Part shown: piece after piece, positions 1-8,455 of the stretch
Position numbering within the stretch: position 1 is the stretch's first letter
Layout: each line of letters starts with the position of its first letter
NCBI RefSeq assembly: GCF_000282635.1
Contig: NZ_AKIW01000006.1
Coordinates: 1 to 42,862 of the forward strand
Source of the DNA: Variovorax sp. CF313
GTDB lineage: Bacteria > Pseudomonadota > Gammaproteobacteria > Burkholderiales > Burkholderiaceae_C
DNA length: 42,862 nt
Direction of reading: 5' to 3'
Notes under the pieces: model-generated
The model's database searches: none
What the model saw: the letters and a program-made list of their open reading frames with translations, nothing else
What the model was told of the DNA's origin: nothing
Program-made: the position numbers and the translations under genes

Positions 1-78
1 CACTTCGTGTCGCTGCGCCGACCCCCTTGCAGGGGGCGATACCTGCGGCCCGGCAAAGCCGGTTCCGCGGTATCCCTG
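1..78. repeat. Hairpin-rich intergenic repeat, copy A (cut by left edge)
   Basis: This stretch shares its architecture with 35857-35932. Both begin with CACTTCGTGT, then have a C-run/G-run hairpin (22-36 here, arms CCCCCT/AGGGGG), then a 27-base core (45-71) that matches 35899-35925 at 26 of 27 positions. The core folds as CCGGC-AAA-GCCGG (50-62) inside an outer GCGG/CCGC pair. It lies just downstream of the permease gene ending at 100. The left boundary is outside the window, because copy B has related-looking sequence before CACTTCGTGT. It is probably a dispersed REP-like element; copy number cannot be judged here. Confidence 0.7.
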
Positions 79-99
79 GAATGAGGCGGTCAATACTGT

Positions 100-1008
100 T
101 CATCGTTTCAATTTGGGGTCGAGCGCATCGCGCAGCCCGTCGCCCAGCAGGTTGAAGGCCAGCACGGCCGCAAGGATCGCCAGGCCCGGGAAGGTGACGA
201 CCCACCAGGCGCGCAGCACGAACTCGCGCGCGTCGGCCAGCATGGTTCCCCATTCGGGCGACGGCGGCTGCGCCCCCAGGCCGATGAAGCCGAGCGCGGC
301 CGCATCGAGGATGGCGGTCGAGATGCCGAGCGAGGCCTGCACGATCAGCGGTGCGGCGCAATTGGGCAGCACCTCGCGGAACATCAGGCGCAGCGTGCCG
401 GCACCGCTCACGCGTGCGGCGGTCACGTAGTCGCGCGAGATTTCGGCGATGACGGCCGCACGCGTGATGCGCACATAGTGCGGCAGCACGACGATGGCCA
501 CGGCGATCATCGCGTTGATCAGCCCCGGCCCGAGGATCGCGACGATCACGATCGCCATCAGCAGGCTCGGCATCGTGAGCACGATGTCCATCAACCGCAT
601 GATCGCGATCTCGAGCACGCCGCGGAAGAAGCCCGCGATCAGCCCGAGCACCACGCCCACGGCCACCGAAATGGCCACCACCGCGACGCCGATGGACAGC
701 GACAGCCGTGCGCCGTGCATCAGGCGCGAGAGGATGTCGCGCCCGATCGCGTCGGTGCCGAGCAGGTAGCTCGCGGAACCGCCCTGCTGCCACGCTGGCG
801 GCAGCAGGAAGACGGCGCTGTTGGTCTCGTTGGGCGCGTGCGGTGCGATCCACGGCGCGAACAGCGCGACCAGCAGCAGCACGACGATGGTGGCGAGCCC
901 GATGACCGCGCCGCGGTTGGCAGAGAAGGCCGTCCAGAACTCGCGCCAGGGTCCTGGGGGCGCCGCGCTTCTTGTGCCGGCCGGGACTGCTTGTTGTGTC
1001 GTCGCCAT
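100..1008 (-). CDS. Peptide/nickel-type ABC transporter permease, DppC-like
   Basis: Inner-membrane permease subunit of a peptide/opine/nickel-type ABC importer, 302 aa, the usual length. A cytoplasmic N-terminal tail precedes TM1 (about 33-55). The family signature LGTDAIGRDILSR follows near residue 83, and the EAA loop that contacts the ATPase is AARVSGAGTLRLMFREVLPN around residues 197-216. The C-terminus ends LLGDGLRDALDPKLKR, typical of DppC/OppC proteins. ATG at 1008 lies 4 nt after the stop of the DppB-like gene, so the two are co-transcribed. The ATPase and binding-protein genes are not in the window and could lie beyond the left edge. Substrate is not predictable from the permease. 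Confidence 0.93.
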   Translation of the reverse strand: MATTQQAVPAGTRSAAPPGPWREFWTAFSANRGAVIGLATIVVLLLVALFAPWIAPHAPNETNSAVFLLPPAWQQGGSASYLLGTDAIGRDILSRLMHGARLSLSIGVAVVAISVAVGVVLGLIAGFFRGVLEIAIMRLMDIVLTMPSLLMAIVIVAILGPGLINAMIAVAIVVLPHYVRITRAAVIAEISRDYVTAARVSGAGTLRLMFREVLPNCAAPLIVQASLGISTAILDAAALGFIGLGAQPPSPEWGTMLADAREFVLRAWWVVTFPGLAILAAVLAFNLLGDGLRDALDPKLKR

Positions 1009-1012
1009 GGCT

Positions 1013-2017
1013 TCAGTGCCTGATGCGCGGGTTGATGACGCCGTAGGCCACGTCGACCAACAGGTTGACCAGCATCACGATTCCTCCGAGCAGCAGCATG
1101 CCGCCCTGCAGCACCGGATAGTCGCGCCGGCCGATGGCCTCGATGAGCCACTTGCCGACGCCGGGCCAGGAGAAGATGGTCTCGGTGAGGATGGCGCCCG
1201 TGAAGAGCACGCCCACCTGCAGCCCGATGACGGTCACGACCGGGATCAGCGCATTGCGCAGCGCATGCAGCCCCACCACGCGAAAGCGCGACAGCCCCTT
1301 GGCGCGCGCGGTGCGGATGTAGTCCTCGCCCAGCACTTCGAGCATGGCCGAGCGCGTCATGCGCGCAATGACCGCGAGCGGCACCGTGCCGAGCACGATG
1401 GCCGGCAGGATCAGGTGGTGCGATGCCGACCAGAAGGCACCGATGTCACCGGCGCGCAGGGAGTCGATCAGCAGGAAGCCGGTTTCGGGCTCGATGTAGT
1501 ACTGCACCGCGATGCGGCCCGACACAGGCGTCCACCCGAGCTGCACCGAGAAGAACAGGATCAGCAGCAACCCCCACCAGAAGATCGGCATCGAGTAGCC
1601 GGTGAGCGAGGTGGCCATCACGCCGTGGTCGAAGATGGAATTGCGCCGCACTGCCGCGAGGATGCCTGCCGGCAGCCCGAGCAGCAGCGCGAAAAGAATG
1701 GCGCAGGCCGCGAGCTCGACCGTGGCCGGAAAGAGCGCGAGGAACTCGCTCATCACCGTGTCCTGCGTGATCAGCGACTTGCCGAGGTCGCCGTGCAGCA
1801 CGCGCCCGATGTAGATGCCGTACTGCACGATCACCGGCTTGTCGAAGCCGTACGCGGTGCGCAGCTGGGCGTGGCGCACGGGGTCGATCCCGCGCTCGCC
1901 GGCCATCGTCTCGATGGGGTCGCCCGGCACCAGCCGGATGAGGAAGAAAGCGAGCAGCGTCATGCCGATGAAGGTCGGCACCAGCAGGCTCACGCGGGTC
2001 AGGAGGAATCGAAACAT
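1013..2017 (-). CDS. Peptide/nickel-type ABC transporter permease, DppB-like
   Basis: First permease subunit of the same ABC importer, 334 aa. It opens with a family-typical TM1 (FLLTRVSLLVPTFIGMTLLA) followed by RLVPGDPIE. The EAA loop (ARAKGLSRFRVVGLHALRN) is near residues 239-257, and the C-terminus ends in YGVINPRIRH, the usual DppB ending. ATG at 2017. An acyl-CoA ligase gene ends 50 nt upstream on the same strand, so read-through is possible but functional linkage is not implied. Identity as a DppB-like permease is secure; dipeptide, opine, glutathione or other substrate is open. Confidence 0.93.
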   Translation of the reverse strand: MFRFLLTRVSLLVPTFIGMTLLAFFLIRLVPGDPIETMAGERGIDPVRHAQLRTAYGFDKPVIVQYGIYIGRVLHGDLGKSLITQDTVMSEFLALFPATVELAACAILFALLLGLPAGILAAVRRNSIFDHGVMATSLTGYSMPIFWWGLLLILFFSVQLGWTPVSGRIAVQYYIEPETGFLLIDSLRAGDIGAFWSASHHLILPAIVLGTVPLAVIARMTRSAMLEVLGEDYIRTARAKGLSRFRVVGLHALRNALIPVVTVIGLQVGVLFTGAILTETIFSWPGVGKWLIEAIGRRDYPVLQGGMLLLGGIVMLVNLLVDVAYGVINPRIRH

Positions 2018-2067
2018 CGACCGCGAATATGCAAGATCGATGCCGCAGCCCTCACCGGGCCGAACCC

Positions 2068-3747
2068 TTACTTCTTCGCGTCGCGCAACTCGCGGCGAAG
2101 GATCTTTCCGACAGGTGTCTTCGGCATGTCGCTACGAAACTCCACGATTCGCGGCTGCTTGTAACCCGTAAGGTTTGCCCGGCAGTATTCGCGCACCTGC
2201 GCTTCCGTGAGCGAAGGGTCTTTCTTGACGATCACCAGCTTCACGGCCTCGCCGGTTTTCTCGTCGGGCACGCCGACCGCGGCGCATTCGAGCACGCCCG
2301 GAATCAGTGCAACCACGTCCTCGACCTCGTTCGGGTACACGTTGAAGCCCGACACCAGGATCATGTCCTTCTTGCGATCGACCACCTTGAAGTAGCCGCG
2401 CTCGTCGACCACGCCGATGTCGCCGCTCTTGAAGTAGCCGTCGGGCGTCATGACCTTGGCGGTCTCGTCGGGGCGCTGCCAGTAGCCGGCCATCACCTGC
2501 GGGCCCTTGATGGCGATTTCGCCGCGCTCGCCGGCCGGTACTTCGTTGCCGTCGTCGTCGAGCAGCTTGAGCCAGGTGCTCGGCAGCGGCAGGCCGATGG
2601 TGCCGGTGTAGGCAGTGCTGTTGGTCGGGTTGCAGGTGGCCGACGGCGAGGTTTCCGACAGGCCGTAGCCTTCGCAGATCGGGCAGCCGGTCTTCTCGAG
2701 CCACAGCTTCGCGACCGCGGCCTGCACCGCCATGCCGCCGCCGACCGAGACCTTGAGGTTCTTCCAGTTGACGGTGTTGAAGTCGGGGTGGTTCGCCAGC
2801 CCGTTGAACAGCGTGTTGACGGCCGGGAAGCTGTGGATGGTGTGCTTCGACAGTTCCTTCAGCACGCCCGCGATGTCACGCGGATTCGGAATCAGGATCA
2901 GCTTGCCGCCCGTGCGCATGTTCAGCATCATGCCGACCGTGAACGCGAAGATGTGATACAGCGGCAGGGCGCACACGCTGGTGGGCTGCTCGCCGGCCGG
3001 CACCTTGTTCATGACCGGCTCGTTCCACGCCTCGGACTGCAGCACGTTCGCGATCACGTTGCGATGCAGCAGCACTGCGCCCTTCGACACGCCGGTGGTG
3101 CCGCCGGTGTACTGCAGCACGGCCACGTCGTCGGGTCCGATGGCCACGGGCTTCACCGAAGCACTCGCGCCCTTGTCGAGCGCTTCGTTGAAACGCACCG
3201 CACCCGGCAGGCTGAACTGGGGCACCAGCTTCTTGACGTTGCGCACCATGTAGTTGACGAGCGCACCCTTCAGGAAGCCGAGGCGGTCGCCCATGGAGGC
3301 CAGCACGATGTGCCTGATCGGCGTGGCTGCGATGCATTGCTGCAGCGTGGTGCCGAAGTTCTCCATGATGACGATCGCCTTCGCGCCCGAATCCTTGAGC
3401 TGGTGCTCGAGTTCGCGGGGCGTGTACAGCGGATTCACGTTGACCAGGATCAGGCCGGCGCGCAGGGTGCCCGCCACCGCGATCGGGTACTGCGGGCAGT
3501 TGGGCATCATGACCGCCACGCGGTCACCCTTGGCCAGGCCCAGACTCTGCAGGTAACCTGCGAAGGCCTTGCTCTGCCTGTCGGTCTCGCCGTAGCTGAT
3601 GTCCTTGCCCATGAAGCTGTAGGCCGTGCGGTCGGCGTACTTCGCGAAGCTCTCTTCCATGAGTGCGACCAGCGAGGTGTACTGCGAGGCATCGATATCG
3701 GCGGGCACGCCCTGCGGATAGCTGCTGAGCCAGGGACGATCGGTCAT
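2068..3747 (-). CDS. fadD: Long-chain fatty-acid--CoA ligase (FadD-like)
   Basis: ATP-dependent activation of fatty acids to acyl-CoA by the adenylate-forming (ANL) mechanism; 559 aa, full length for FadD. Visible motifs: P-loop YTGGTTGVSKG (213-223), A5 motif YGLSETSP (361-368), SGD of motif A7 (441-443), hinge DRKKDMILVSGFNVYPNEVE (457-476) and the C-terminal catalytic lysine in PKTPVGK (K548). ATG at 3747 has a strong Shine-Dalgarno (GGAGGAG) 8 nt upstream. It lies 100 nt downstream of pntB on the same strand; a 7-bp GC hairpin at 3819-3835 lies in that gap without a T-run. A second ligase of the same family is at 10244-11974. The symbol is given on family grounds; chain-length preference is unknown. 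Confidence 0.92.
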   Translation of the reverse strand: MTDRPWLSSYPQGVPADIDASQYTSLVALMEESFAKYADRTAYSFMGKDISYGETDRQSKAFAGYLQSLGLAKGDRVAVMMPNCPQYPIAVAGTLRAGLILVNVNPLYTPRELEHQLKDSGAKAIVIMENFGTTLQQCIAATPIRHIVLASMGDRLGFLKGALVNYMVRNVKKLVPQFSLPGAVRFNEALDKGASASVKPVAIGPDDVAVLQYTGGTTGVSKGAVLLHRNVIANVLQSEAWNEPVMNKVPAGEQPTSVCALPLYHIFAFTVGMMLNMRTGGKLILIPNPRDIAGVLKELSKHTIHSFPAVNTLFNGLANHPDFNTVNWKNLKVSVGGGMAVQAAVAKLWLEKTGCPICEGYGLSETSPSATCNPTNSTAYTGTIGLPLPSTWLKLLDDDGNEVPAGERGEIAIKGPQVMAGYWQRPDETAKVMTPDGYFKSGDIGVVDERGYFKVVDRKKDMILVSGFNVYPNEVEDVVALIPGVLECAAVGVPDEKTGEAVKLVIVKKDPSLTEAQVREYCRANLTGYKQPRIVEFRSDMPKTPVGKILRRELRDAKK

Positions 3748-3847
3748 TGGATTTGTCTCCTCCGGGAGTCGGACTGTTGAAAACGAAAACGGCGCACGAG
3801 GTGGCGCCGCGAAGAGCTCGCCCGCTGCGCGGGCGTGGACCTTCGGC

Positions 3848-5275
3848 CTATTCGATGGCCTTGCCCATATCTTCCACTACTTTTTTTGCGTCGCCAAAGA
3901 CCATCATCGTCTTGTCCATGTAGAACAGCTCGTTGTCCAGGCCCGCATAGCCGGCGGCCATGGAGCGCTTGTTCACGATGACGGTCTTGGCCTTGTAGGC
4001 CTCCAGGATCGGCATGCCGTAGATCGGCGTGCCCTTGGTGAGCGCGGCCGGGTTCACCACGTCGTTGGCCCCCAGGATGATCGCCACGTCCGCCTGCGCA
4101 AACTCGCCGTTGATGTCTTCCATCTCGAACACCTGGTCGTACGGCACCTCGGCCTCGGCCAGCAGCACGTTCATGTGGCCCGGCATGCGCCCGGCCACCG
4201 GGTGGATCGCGTACTTCACCGTCACGCCCTTGTGCGTGAGCTTCTCCGCCAGCTCGTTGACCGCATGCTGCGCGCGCGCCACCGCCAGGCCGTAGCCCGG
4301 CACGATGATCACGGTCTCGGCGTTGGACAGCATGTAGGCCGCGTCGTCGGCGCTGCCGCTCTTGACCGGACGCTGTTCCTTCGCACCGCCGCCCGCGCTG
4401 ACCGCCTCGCCGCCGAAGCCGCCCAGGATCACGTTGAAGAACGAGCGGTTCATCGCCTTGCACATGATGTAGCTCAGGATCGCGCCCGAGCTGCCCACGA
4501 GGCTGCCCGCCACGATCAGCATCGCGTTGTTCAGGCTGAAGCCGATGCCCGCGGCCGCCCAGCCCGAGTAGCTGTTGAGCATCGACACCACCACCGGCAT
4601 GTCGGCCCCGCCGATCGGGATGATGATGAGCACGCCCATCACGAAGGCCAGCGCCAGCATCGCGAAGAAGGCCGGCCAGCTCTCGGTGAACATGAACACC
4701 AGACCCAGGCCGATCATGGCCAGGCCGAGCACGAGGTTCAGCATGTGCTGGCCCGCGAACTGCACCGGCGCGCCCTGGAACAGGCGGAACTTGTAGGTGC
4801 CCGAGAGCTTGCCGAAGGCGATGACCGAGCCGCTGAAGGTGATGGCGCCGATGGCCGCCCCCAGGAACAGCTCGAGCCGGTTGCCGGTGGGGATGGGCGC
4901 GCCCTTGGCGATGCCTTCGAGCATGGCCGCGGGTTCGACCACGGCCGCGACCGCGATGAACACCGCCGCCAGGCCGATCATGCTGTGGAAGAAGGCCACC
5001 AGCTCGGGCATCTTGGTCATCTCGACCGTCTTGGCGCGCCAGGCGCCGTAGCCGCCGCCGGCCACCAGCCCCAGCAGCACCCAGGCCAGGCCCATGAGGT
5101 GGCCGCCGGCGATGTTGTAGATCAGCGCGCCGGTGGTGAGCACGGCGATGGCCATGCCGGCCATGCCGAAGACGTTGCCGCGGATCGAAGTGGTGGGATG
5201 GCTCAGGCCCTTCAAGGCCTGGATGAAGCAGACGCTGGCGATCAGGTAGAGCAGCGTGACGACGTTCATGCTCAT
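3848..5275 (-). CDS. pntB: NAD(P) transhydrogenase subunit beta
   Basis: Membrane and NADP(H)-binding subunit of the proton-translocating transhydrogenase, which uses proton motive force to make NADPH from NADH. 475 aa. About nine TM helices occupy residues 1-265. The C-terminal dIII domain carries the NADP motif GYGLAVARAQHAV, the GRMPGHMNVLLAEA segment, GANDVVNPAA and the loop KRSMAAGYAG. ATG at 5275 overlaps the pntAB stop by 4 nt (ATGA), indicating translational coupling. Third gene of a pntAA-pntAB-pntB operon. An alternative ATG two codons downstream (5269) cannot be excluded. Confidence 0.96.
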   Translation of the reverse strand: MSMNVVTLLYLIASVCFIQALKGLSHPTTSIRGNVFGMAGMAIAVLTTGALIYNIAGGHLMGLAWVLLGLVAGGGYGAWRAKTVEMTKMPELVAFFHSMIGLAAVFIAVAAVVEPAAMLEGIAKGAPIPTGNRLELFLGAAIGAITFSGSVIAFGKLSGTYKFRLFQGAPVQFAGQHMLNLVLGLAMIGLGLVFMFTESWPAFFAMLALAFVMGVLIIIPIGGADMPVVVSMLNSYSGWAAAGIGFSLNNAMLIVAGSLVGSSGAILSYIMCKAMNRSFFNVILGGFGGEAVSAGGGAKEQRPVKSGSADDAAYMLSNAETVIIVPGYGLAVARAQHAVNELAEKLTHKGVTVKYAIHPVAGRMPGHMNVLLAEAEVPYDQVFEMEDINGEFAQADVAIILGANDVVNPAALTKGTPIYGMPILEAYKAKTVIVNKRSMAAGYAGLDNELFYMDKTMMVFGDAKKVVEDMGKAIE

Positions 5276-5601
5276 TGGGCTGCTCCTGCGTCAGCCTTCG
5301 GTGCGGCCTTCTTTTCCTTCTTCTTGAACATCTCGAGCATGCGCCGCGTGACGAGGAAGCCGCCGAAGATGTTCACCGCCGCGAGAGCGACCGCGAGCAC
5401 CCCCATGGTCTTGCCCAGGCCTGTTTCGGTGAGCGCGGCCGCCAGCATGGCGCCCACGATCACGATGGCCGAGATGGCGTTGGTCACGGCCATCAGCGGC
5501 GTGTGCAGCGCGGGCGTGACGGTCCACACCACGTGGTAGCCCACGTAGATGGCCAGCACGAAGATGATCAGGTTGATGACGGTATGGGAAACGGGATCCA
5601 T
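5272..5601 (-). CDS. pntAB: NAD(P) transhydrogenase subunit alpha part 2 (membrane part)
   Basis: Short 109-aa membrane subunit with about three TM helices (roughly residues 6-27, 33-57 and 62-85). It corresponds to the C-terminal membrane segment that is fused to PntA in E. coli. The lysine-rich tail after residue 90 (KKKEKKAAPK) fits a cytoplasmic end. ATG at 5601 has a GAGGAGA ribosome site 7 nt upstream. It follows pntAA by 24 nt and overlaps pntB by 4 nt. The split-alpha arrangement is common in other proteobacteria, so the separation is not a frameshift. Confidence 0.94.
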   Translation of the reverse strand: MDPVSHTVINLIIFVLAIYVGYHVVWTVTPALHTPLMAVTNAISAIVIVGAMLAAALTETGLGKTMGVLAVALAAVNIFGGFLVTRRMLEMFKKKEKKAAPKADAGAAQ

Positions 5602-5625
5602 GGGTTCTTCTCCTCGCGTGTTCGC

Positions 5626-6756
5626 TTACTTCTTCGTGACCTGGCCGTCCTGCGTGACGCGGCAGGCGGCGACGATGTCGTCCTCGAGGTCGATCTTCAG
5701 CGCGCCCTCCTTGGTGACGATGAGCTTGAGGAAGTCGAGCACGTTGCGTGCATAGAGCGCCGAGGCGTCGGCCGCGACCAGCGCGGCGAGGTTGGTCTCG
5801 CCCACGATGGTCACGCCGTGCTTGATCACGGTCCTGTCGGCCTCCGACAGCGGGCAGTTGCCGCCCACGCCGTCGGGCCCCTTGCCGGCTGCGATGTCGA
5901 CGATGACGGAACCCGGCTTCATCGACTTGACCATGTCCTCGGTGATGAGCGTCGGCGCGGCGCGCCCCGGGATGAGTGCAGTGCTGATGACGACATCGGC
6001 GAGCGCCACGCGCTTGGCGACTTCGATCTGCTGGCGCGCGAGCCAGCTCGCGGGCATCGGCTTGGCGTAGCCGCCGACGCCGACGGCTGCTTCCTTTTCT
6101 TCATCGGTGTCGTAGGAGACTTCGATGAACTTGCCGCCCAGCGATTCGATCTGCTCCTTCACGCTGGGACGCACGTCGGAAGCCTCGATGACGGCACCCA
6201 GGCGCTTGGCGGTGGCAATGGCCTGCAGGCCCGCCACGCCGACGCCCAGGATGACCACGCGTGCAGCCTTCACGGTGCCGGCGGCGGTCATCAGCATGGG
6301 GAAGAAGCGCTGGTACTTGTCGGCCGCGATCATCACGGCCTTGTAGCCGGCGATGTTGGCCTGCGACGAGAGCACGTCCATGCTTTGGGCGCGGGTGGTG
6401 CGCGGGGCGGCTTCGAGCGCGAAGCCGGTGACACCGGCGGAGGCCAGGCGTTGCAGGCCTGCGGCATCGAAGGGATTGAGCATGCCGATGACGACGGCGC
6501 CGGACTTCAGCAGCGCGGTCTCCGCATCGGTGGGCGTGCGCACCTTGAGCACCATGTCGGCGGCGAATGCGGCGTTCATGTTGGTGATCTCGGCACCGGC
6601 GGCCTGGTAGGCGGCATCGGTGACGCTGGCGGCAACGCCAGCCCCCGACTGCACCCGTACGGTGTGCCCCGAGGCCACCAGTTTCTTCACCGTTTCGGGT
6701 GTAACAGCCACGCGGGTTTCGCCAGCCAGTGTCTCGGCAGGCACGCCTATCAGCAT
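5626..6756 (-). CDS. pntAA: NAD(P) transhydrogenase subunit alpha part 1 (NAD-binding)
   Basis: Soluble NAD(H)-binding dI domain of transhydrogenase, 376 aa, related to alanine dehydrogenase. The N-terminus MLIGVPAETLAGETRVAVTP is the conserved family start; the Rossmann segment VVILGVGVAGLQAIATAKRL is near residue 165 and is followed by ASDVRPSVKEQIESLGG. The start at 6756 is chosen because it matches the family N-terminus and has GAGGAG 6 nt upstream; the frame stays open further upstream but that part looks non-coding. First gene of the operon. Its promoter must lie in 6757-7195, shared with the divergent response regulator. Confidence 0.95.
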   Translation of the reverse strand: MLIGVPAETLAGETRVAVTPETVKKLVASGHTVRVQSGAGVAASVTDAAYQAAGAEITNMNAAFAADMVLKVRTPTDAETALLKSGAVVIGMLNPFDAAGLQRLASAGVTGFALEAAPRTTRAQSMDVLSSQANIAGYKAVMIAADKYQRFFPMLMTAAGTVKAARVVILGVGVAGLQAIATAKRLGAVIEASDVRPSVKEQIESLGGKFIEVSYDTDEEKEAAVGVGGYAKPMPASWLARQQIEVAKRVALADVVISTALIPGRAAPTLITEDMVKSMKPGSVIVDIAAGKGPDGVGGNCPLSEADRTVIKHGVTIVGETNLAALVAADASALYARNVLDFLKLIVTKEGALKIDLEDDIVAACRVTQDGQVTKK

Positions 6757-7195
6757 AGAGATCTCCTCAGAGCAAGGGGCAAACGGAACGCGGGCAGAGC
6801 TTACAGCAAGATTACAAGCCTTCGTTGTCGCAAAAACGCTCTGTGGTTTTCGCCCCAAAGTGCCGATGAACGTTGTCGCCACCGCTATTCATTCAATAGC
6901 GAATTCGGATATTCGATAGCGCGTTCGAGGGAGGCGACACGCGTCCATCCTCGACTGGCCAAGAAAATTAAGGCCGTTTGTCCAGTAAAAAATTGTTAAC
7001 AGTCATTAATGAGATTCACAATCAAATCCGCCATTTGCATCCAATCGTCACCAAATTTATTAACAATTAATCTGGAAAACGCGATTTGCGTGCATTAGTT
7101 GCGGCCTTTGAACTTTACGTTAGTCGCAGATGGATACACTTCGACCCCAAATCGTCAGCTCACCGAGACTGACGAAGGAGGAAGAAGGGGATGGA
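6757..7195. promoter_or_regulatory. Divergent AT-rich regulatory region (pnt operon / response regulator)
   Basis: 439 bp without a convincing gene, separating the starts of pntAA (minus) and the response regulator (plus). From about 6960 to 7085 it is conspicuously AT-rich in an otherwise GC-rich window. It holds a perfect 9-bp inverted repeat, AATTGTTAA at 6991-6999 and TTAACAATT at 7060-7068, 60 bp apart. A GAATTC-centred palindrome lies near 6900-6906. I could not assign confident -35/-10 boxes in either direction. The location suggests an operator, perhaps for the adjacent regulator, but that is inference. Confidence 0.5.
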
Positions 7196-7909
7196 ATGCG
7201 AATTGCAGTACTCGACGACGGTGTAGATCAACCCAAGCGGATCAGCCAAACCATGACGGCACTCGAGCACGAGTGCCATTCCTATACGGAAGGAAGGGCG
7301 CTGTTGCAGGCGATGCGCCGGCAGACCTTCGACCTGCTGATACTCGACTGGAATCTGCCCGACATGAAGGGCCCCGACGTCGTGAAGTCCATCCGCCGCG
7401 AACTCAATAGCCGGCTTCCCATTCTTTTCGTGACCGACAGGCACGACGAGGGAGATTTGGTCGAAGGCCTCAATGCGGGCGCGGACGACTTCATGGTCAA
7501 GCCCGCCCGCGCCGGTGAACTCGAAGCTCGCGTGAATGCGCTGCTGCGCCGCTCCTACCCGGCCCAGCACGAGGCCGAGCTGATCTTCGGCCCCTACCAC
7601 TTCTATCCGCCCTCGCGGCTCCTGAAGGTTCGCGGGGTGCAGGTCGAGTTGAAGAACCGGGAGTACGAACTCGCGCTGTTCCTGTTCCAGAACCTCGGGC
7701 GGCTGCTCTCGCGCGAACACCTGCACGAGGCCGTCTGGGGCCTTGGCGTCGAGGCGCTGTCGCGATCGCTCGACACCCACATCTCGCGCCTGCGGACCAA
7801 GCTCGACCTGCGCCCCGCGAATGGTTTCCTGCTGCTGGCCATCTACGGCCTGGGGTACAGGCTGGAAACGATCGAGGCCGATGCGCTGTCGGGGACCGGC
7901 GTGCGTTGA
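7196..7909 (+). CDS. OmpR/PhoB-family response regulator (orphan)
   Basis: Two-component transcriptional regulator, 237 aa. The receiver domain (about 1-118) has the acidic pair D7/D8, phospho-acceptor D51 in LLILDWNLPD, T80 and K102 (FMVKPA). The C-terminal winged helix-turn-helix (about 130-228) has the OmpR pattern ELKNREYELALFLFQNLGRL and ends ANGFLLLAIYGLGYRLE. The start at 7196 is preferred over one at 7130: it begins the receiver fold at once and has AAGGAGG 14 nt and GAAGGGG closer upstream. No histidine kinase is adjacent, so it is an orphan here. Targets are unknown; the divergent pnt operon is the obvious candidate but unproven. Confidence 0.9.
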   Translation: MRIAVLDDGVDQPKRISQTMTALEHECHSYTEGRALLQAMRRQTFDLLILDWNLPDMKGPDVVKSIRRELNSRLPILFVTDRHDEGDLVEGLNAGADDFMVKPARAGELEARVNALLRRSYPAQHEAELIFGPYHFYPPSRLLKVRGVQVELKNREYELALFLFQNLGRLLSREHLHEAVWGLGVEALSRSLDTHISRLRTKLDLRPANGFLLLAIYGLGYRLETIEADALSGTGVR

Positions 7910-8007
7910 GCCGGGAATCTCCGGCACGCTAAAGTCTCGAACGGTTTCCACCGTTGCGCCCCCAGCCTTGCAGGATTGGCTGTGAGCCCCCAGAAAGATT
8001 GAGACGA

Positions 8008-8442
8008 ATGAACCCGATGATCCGATTGCTGCTCGCAGCCACGTTGCTCTGGAGCTGGTTCGGCCCGGCCGCCGCACAAGAGGTCGAAGCCAGCGACATG
8101 GTGCGAGGCGGCATGCAGGTGATCCAGATGATCGACCAGGGCAAGGCCGGCGAACTGTGGGACGGCGCCACCCCCGCCGCCCGCAAGCGCGTGACGCGCA
8201 ACGATTTCACCACCCAGATCGCCAGGAGCCGCGCCCCGATCGGCGCACCGCAGATGCGCATCTGGGTGTCGGTCAACCGCCAGATCGTGGCCGACGCCGA
8301 CGGCGATACGGCCGGCCAGTACGTCAGCGTCGAATACGAGACCCGCTTCGCGAACAAGCCCGACGGCACCTTGCGCGAACTCGTGAGCTTTCACCTCGAC
8401 AGCGATCGTGTCTGGCGCTTCAGCGGCTACGCGCTGAAATAA
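8008..8442 (+). CDS. DUF4019-like exported protein
   Basis: 144-aa protein with a clear Sec signal peptide: a short N-region, a hydrophobic core LLLAATLLWSWFG and an AAA site before QEVEAS at about residue 23. The mature part (EASDMVRGGMQVIQMIDQGK, then ELWDGATPAARKRVTRNDF) and a C-terminal beta-rich section (YVSVEYETRF, then LVSFHLDSDRVWRFSGYALK) match the DUF4019 pattern as I recall it. The fold resembles small NTF2-like or lumazine-binding exported domains. Start at 8008 chosen because it begins the signal peptide; the frame extends upstream to 7954. The ATG of the NUDIX gene follows the stop by 13 nt. Function unknown. Confidence 0.75.
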   Translation: MNPMIRLLLAATLLWSWFGPAAAQEVEASDMVRGGMQVIQMIDQGKAGELWDGATPAARKRVTRNDFTTQIARSRAPIGAPQMRIWVSVNRQIVADADGDTAGQYVSVEYETRFANKPDGTLRELVSFHLDSDRVWRFSGYALK

Positions 8443-8455
8443 GAAGGCCGAAAAC

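Noticed and set aside
3819..3835. 7-bp GC hairpin between pntB and the acyl-CoA ligase
   Set aside because: The stem CGCCCGC/GCGGGCG is perfect, but neither strand shows a following T-run, so I do not call it an intrinsic terminator.
5272..6756. Split pntA as a possible frameshift
   Set aside because: Separate pntAA and pntAB genes with their own ribosome sites are a normal arrangement in many proteobacteria.
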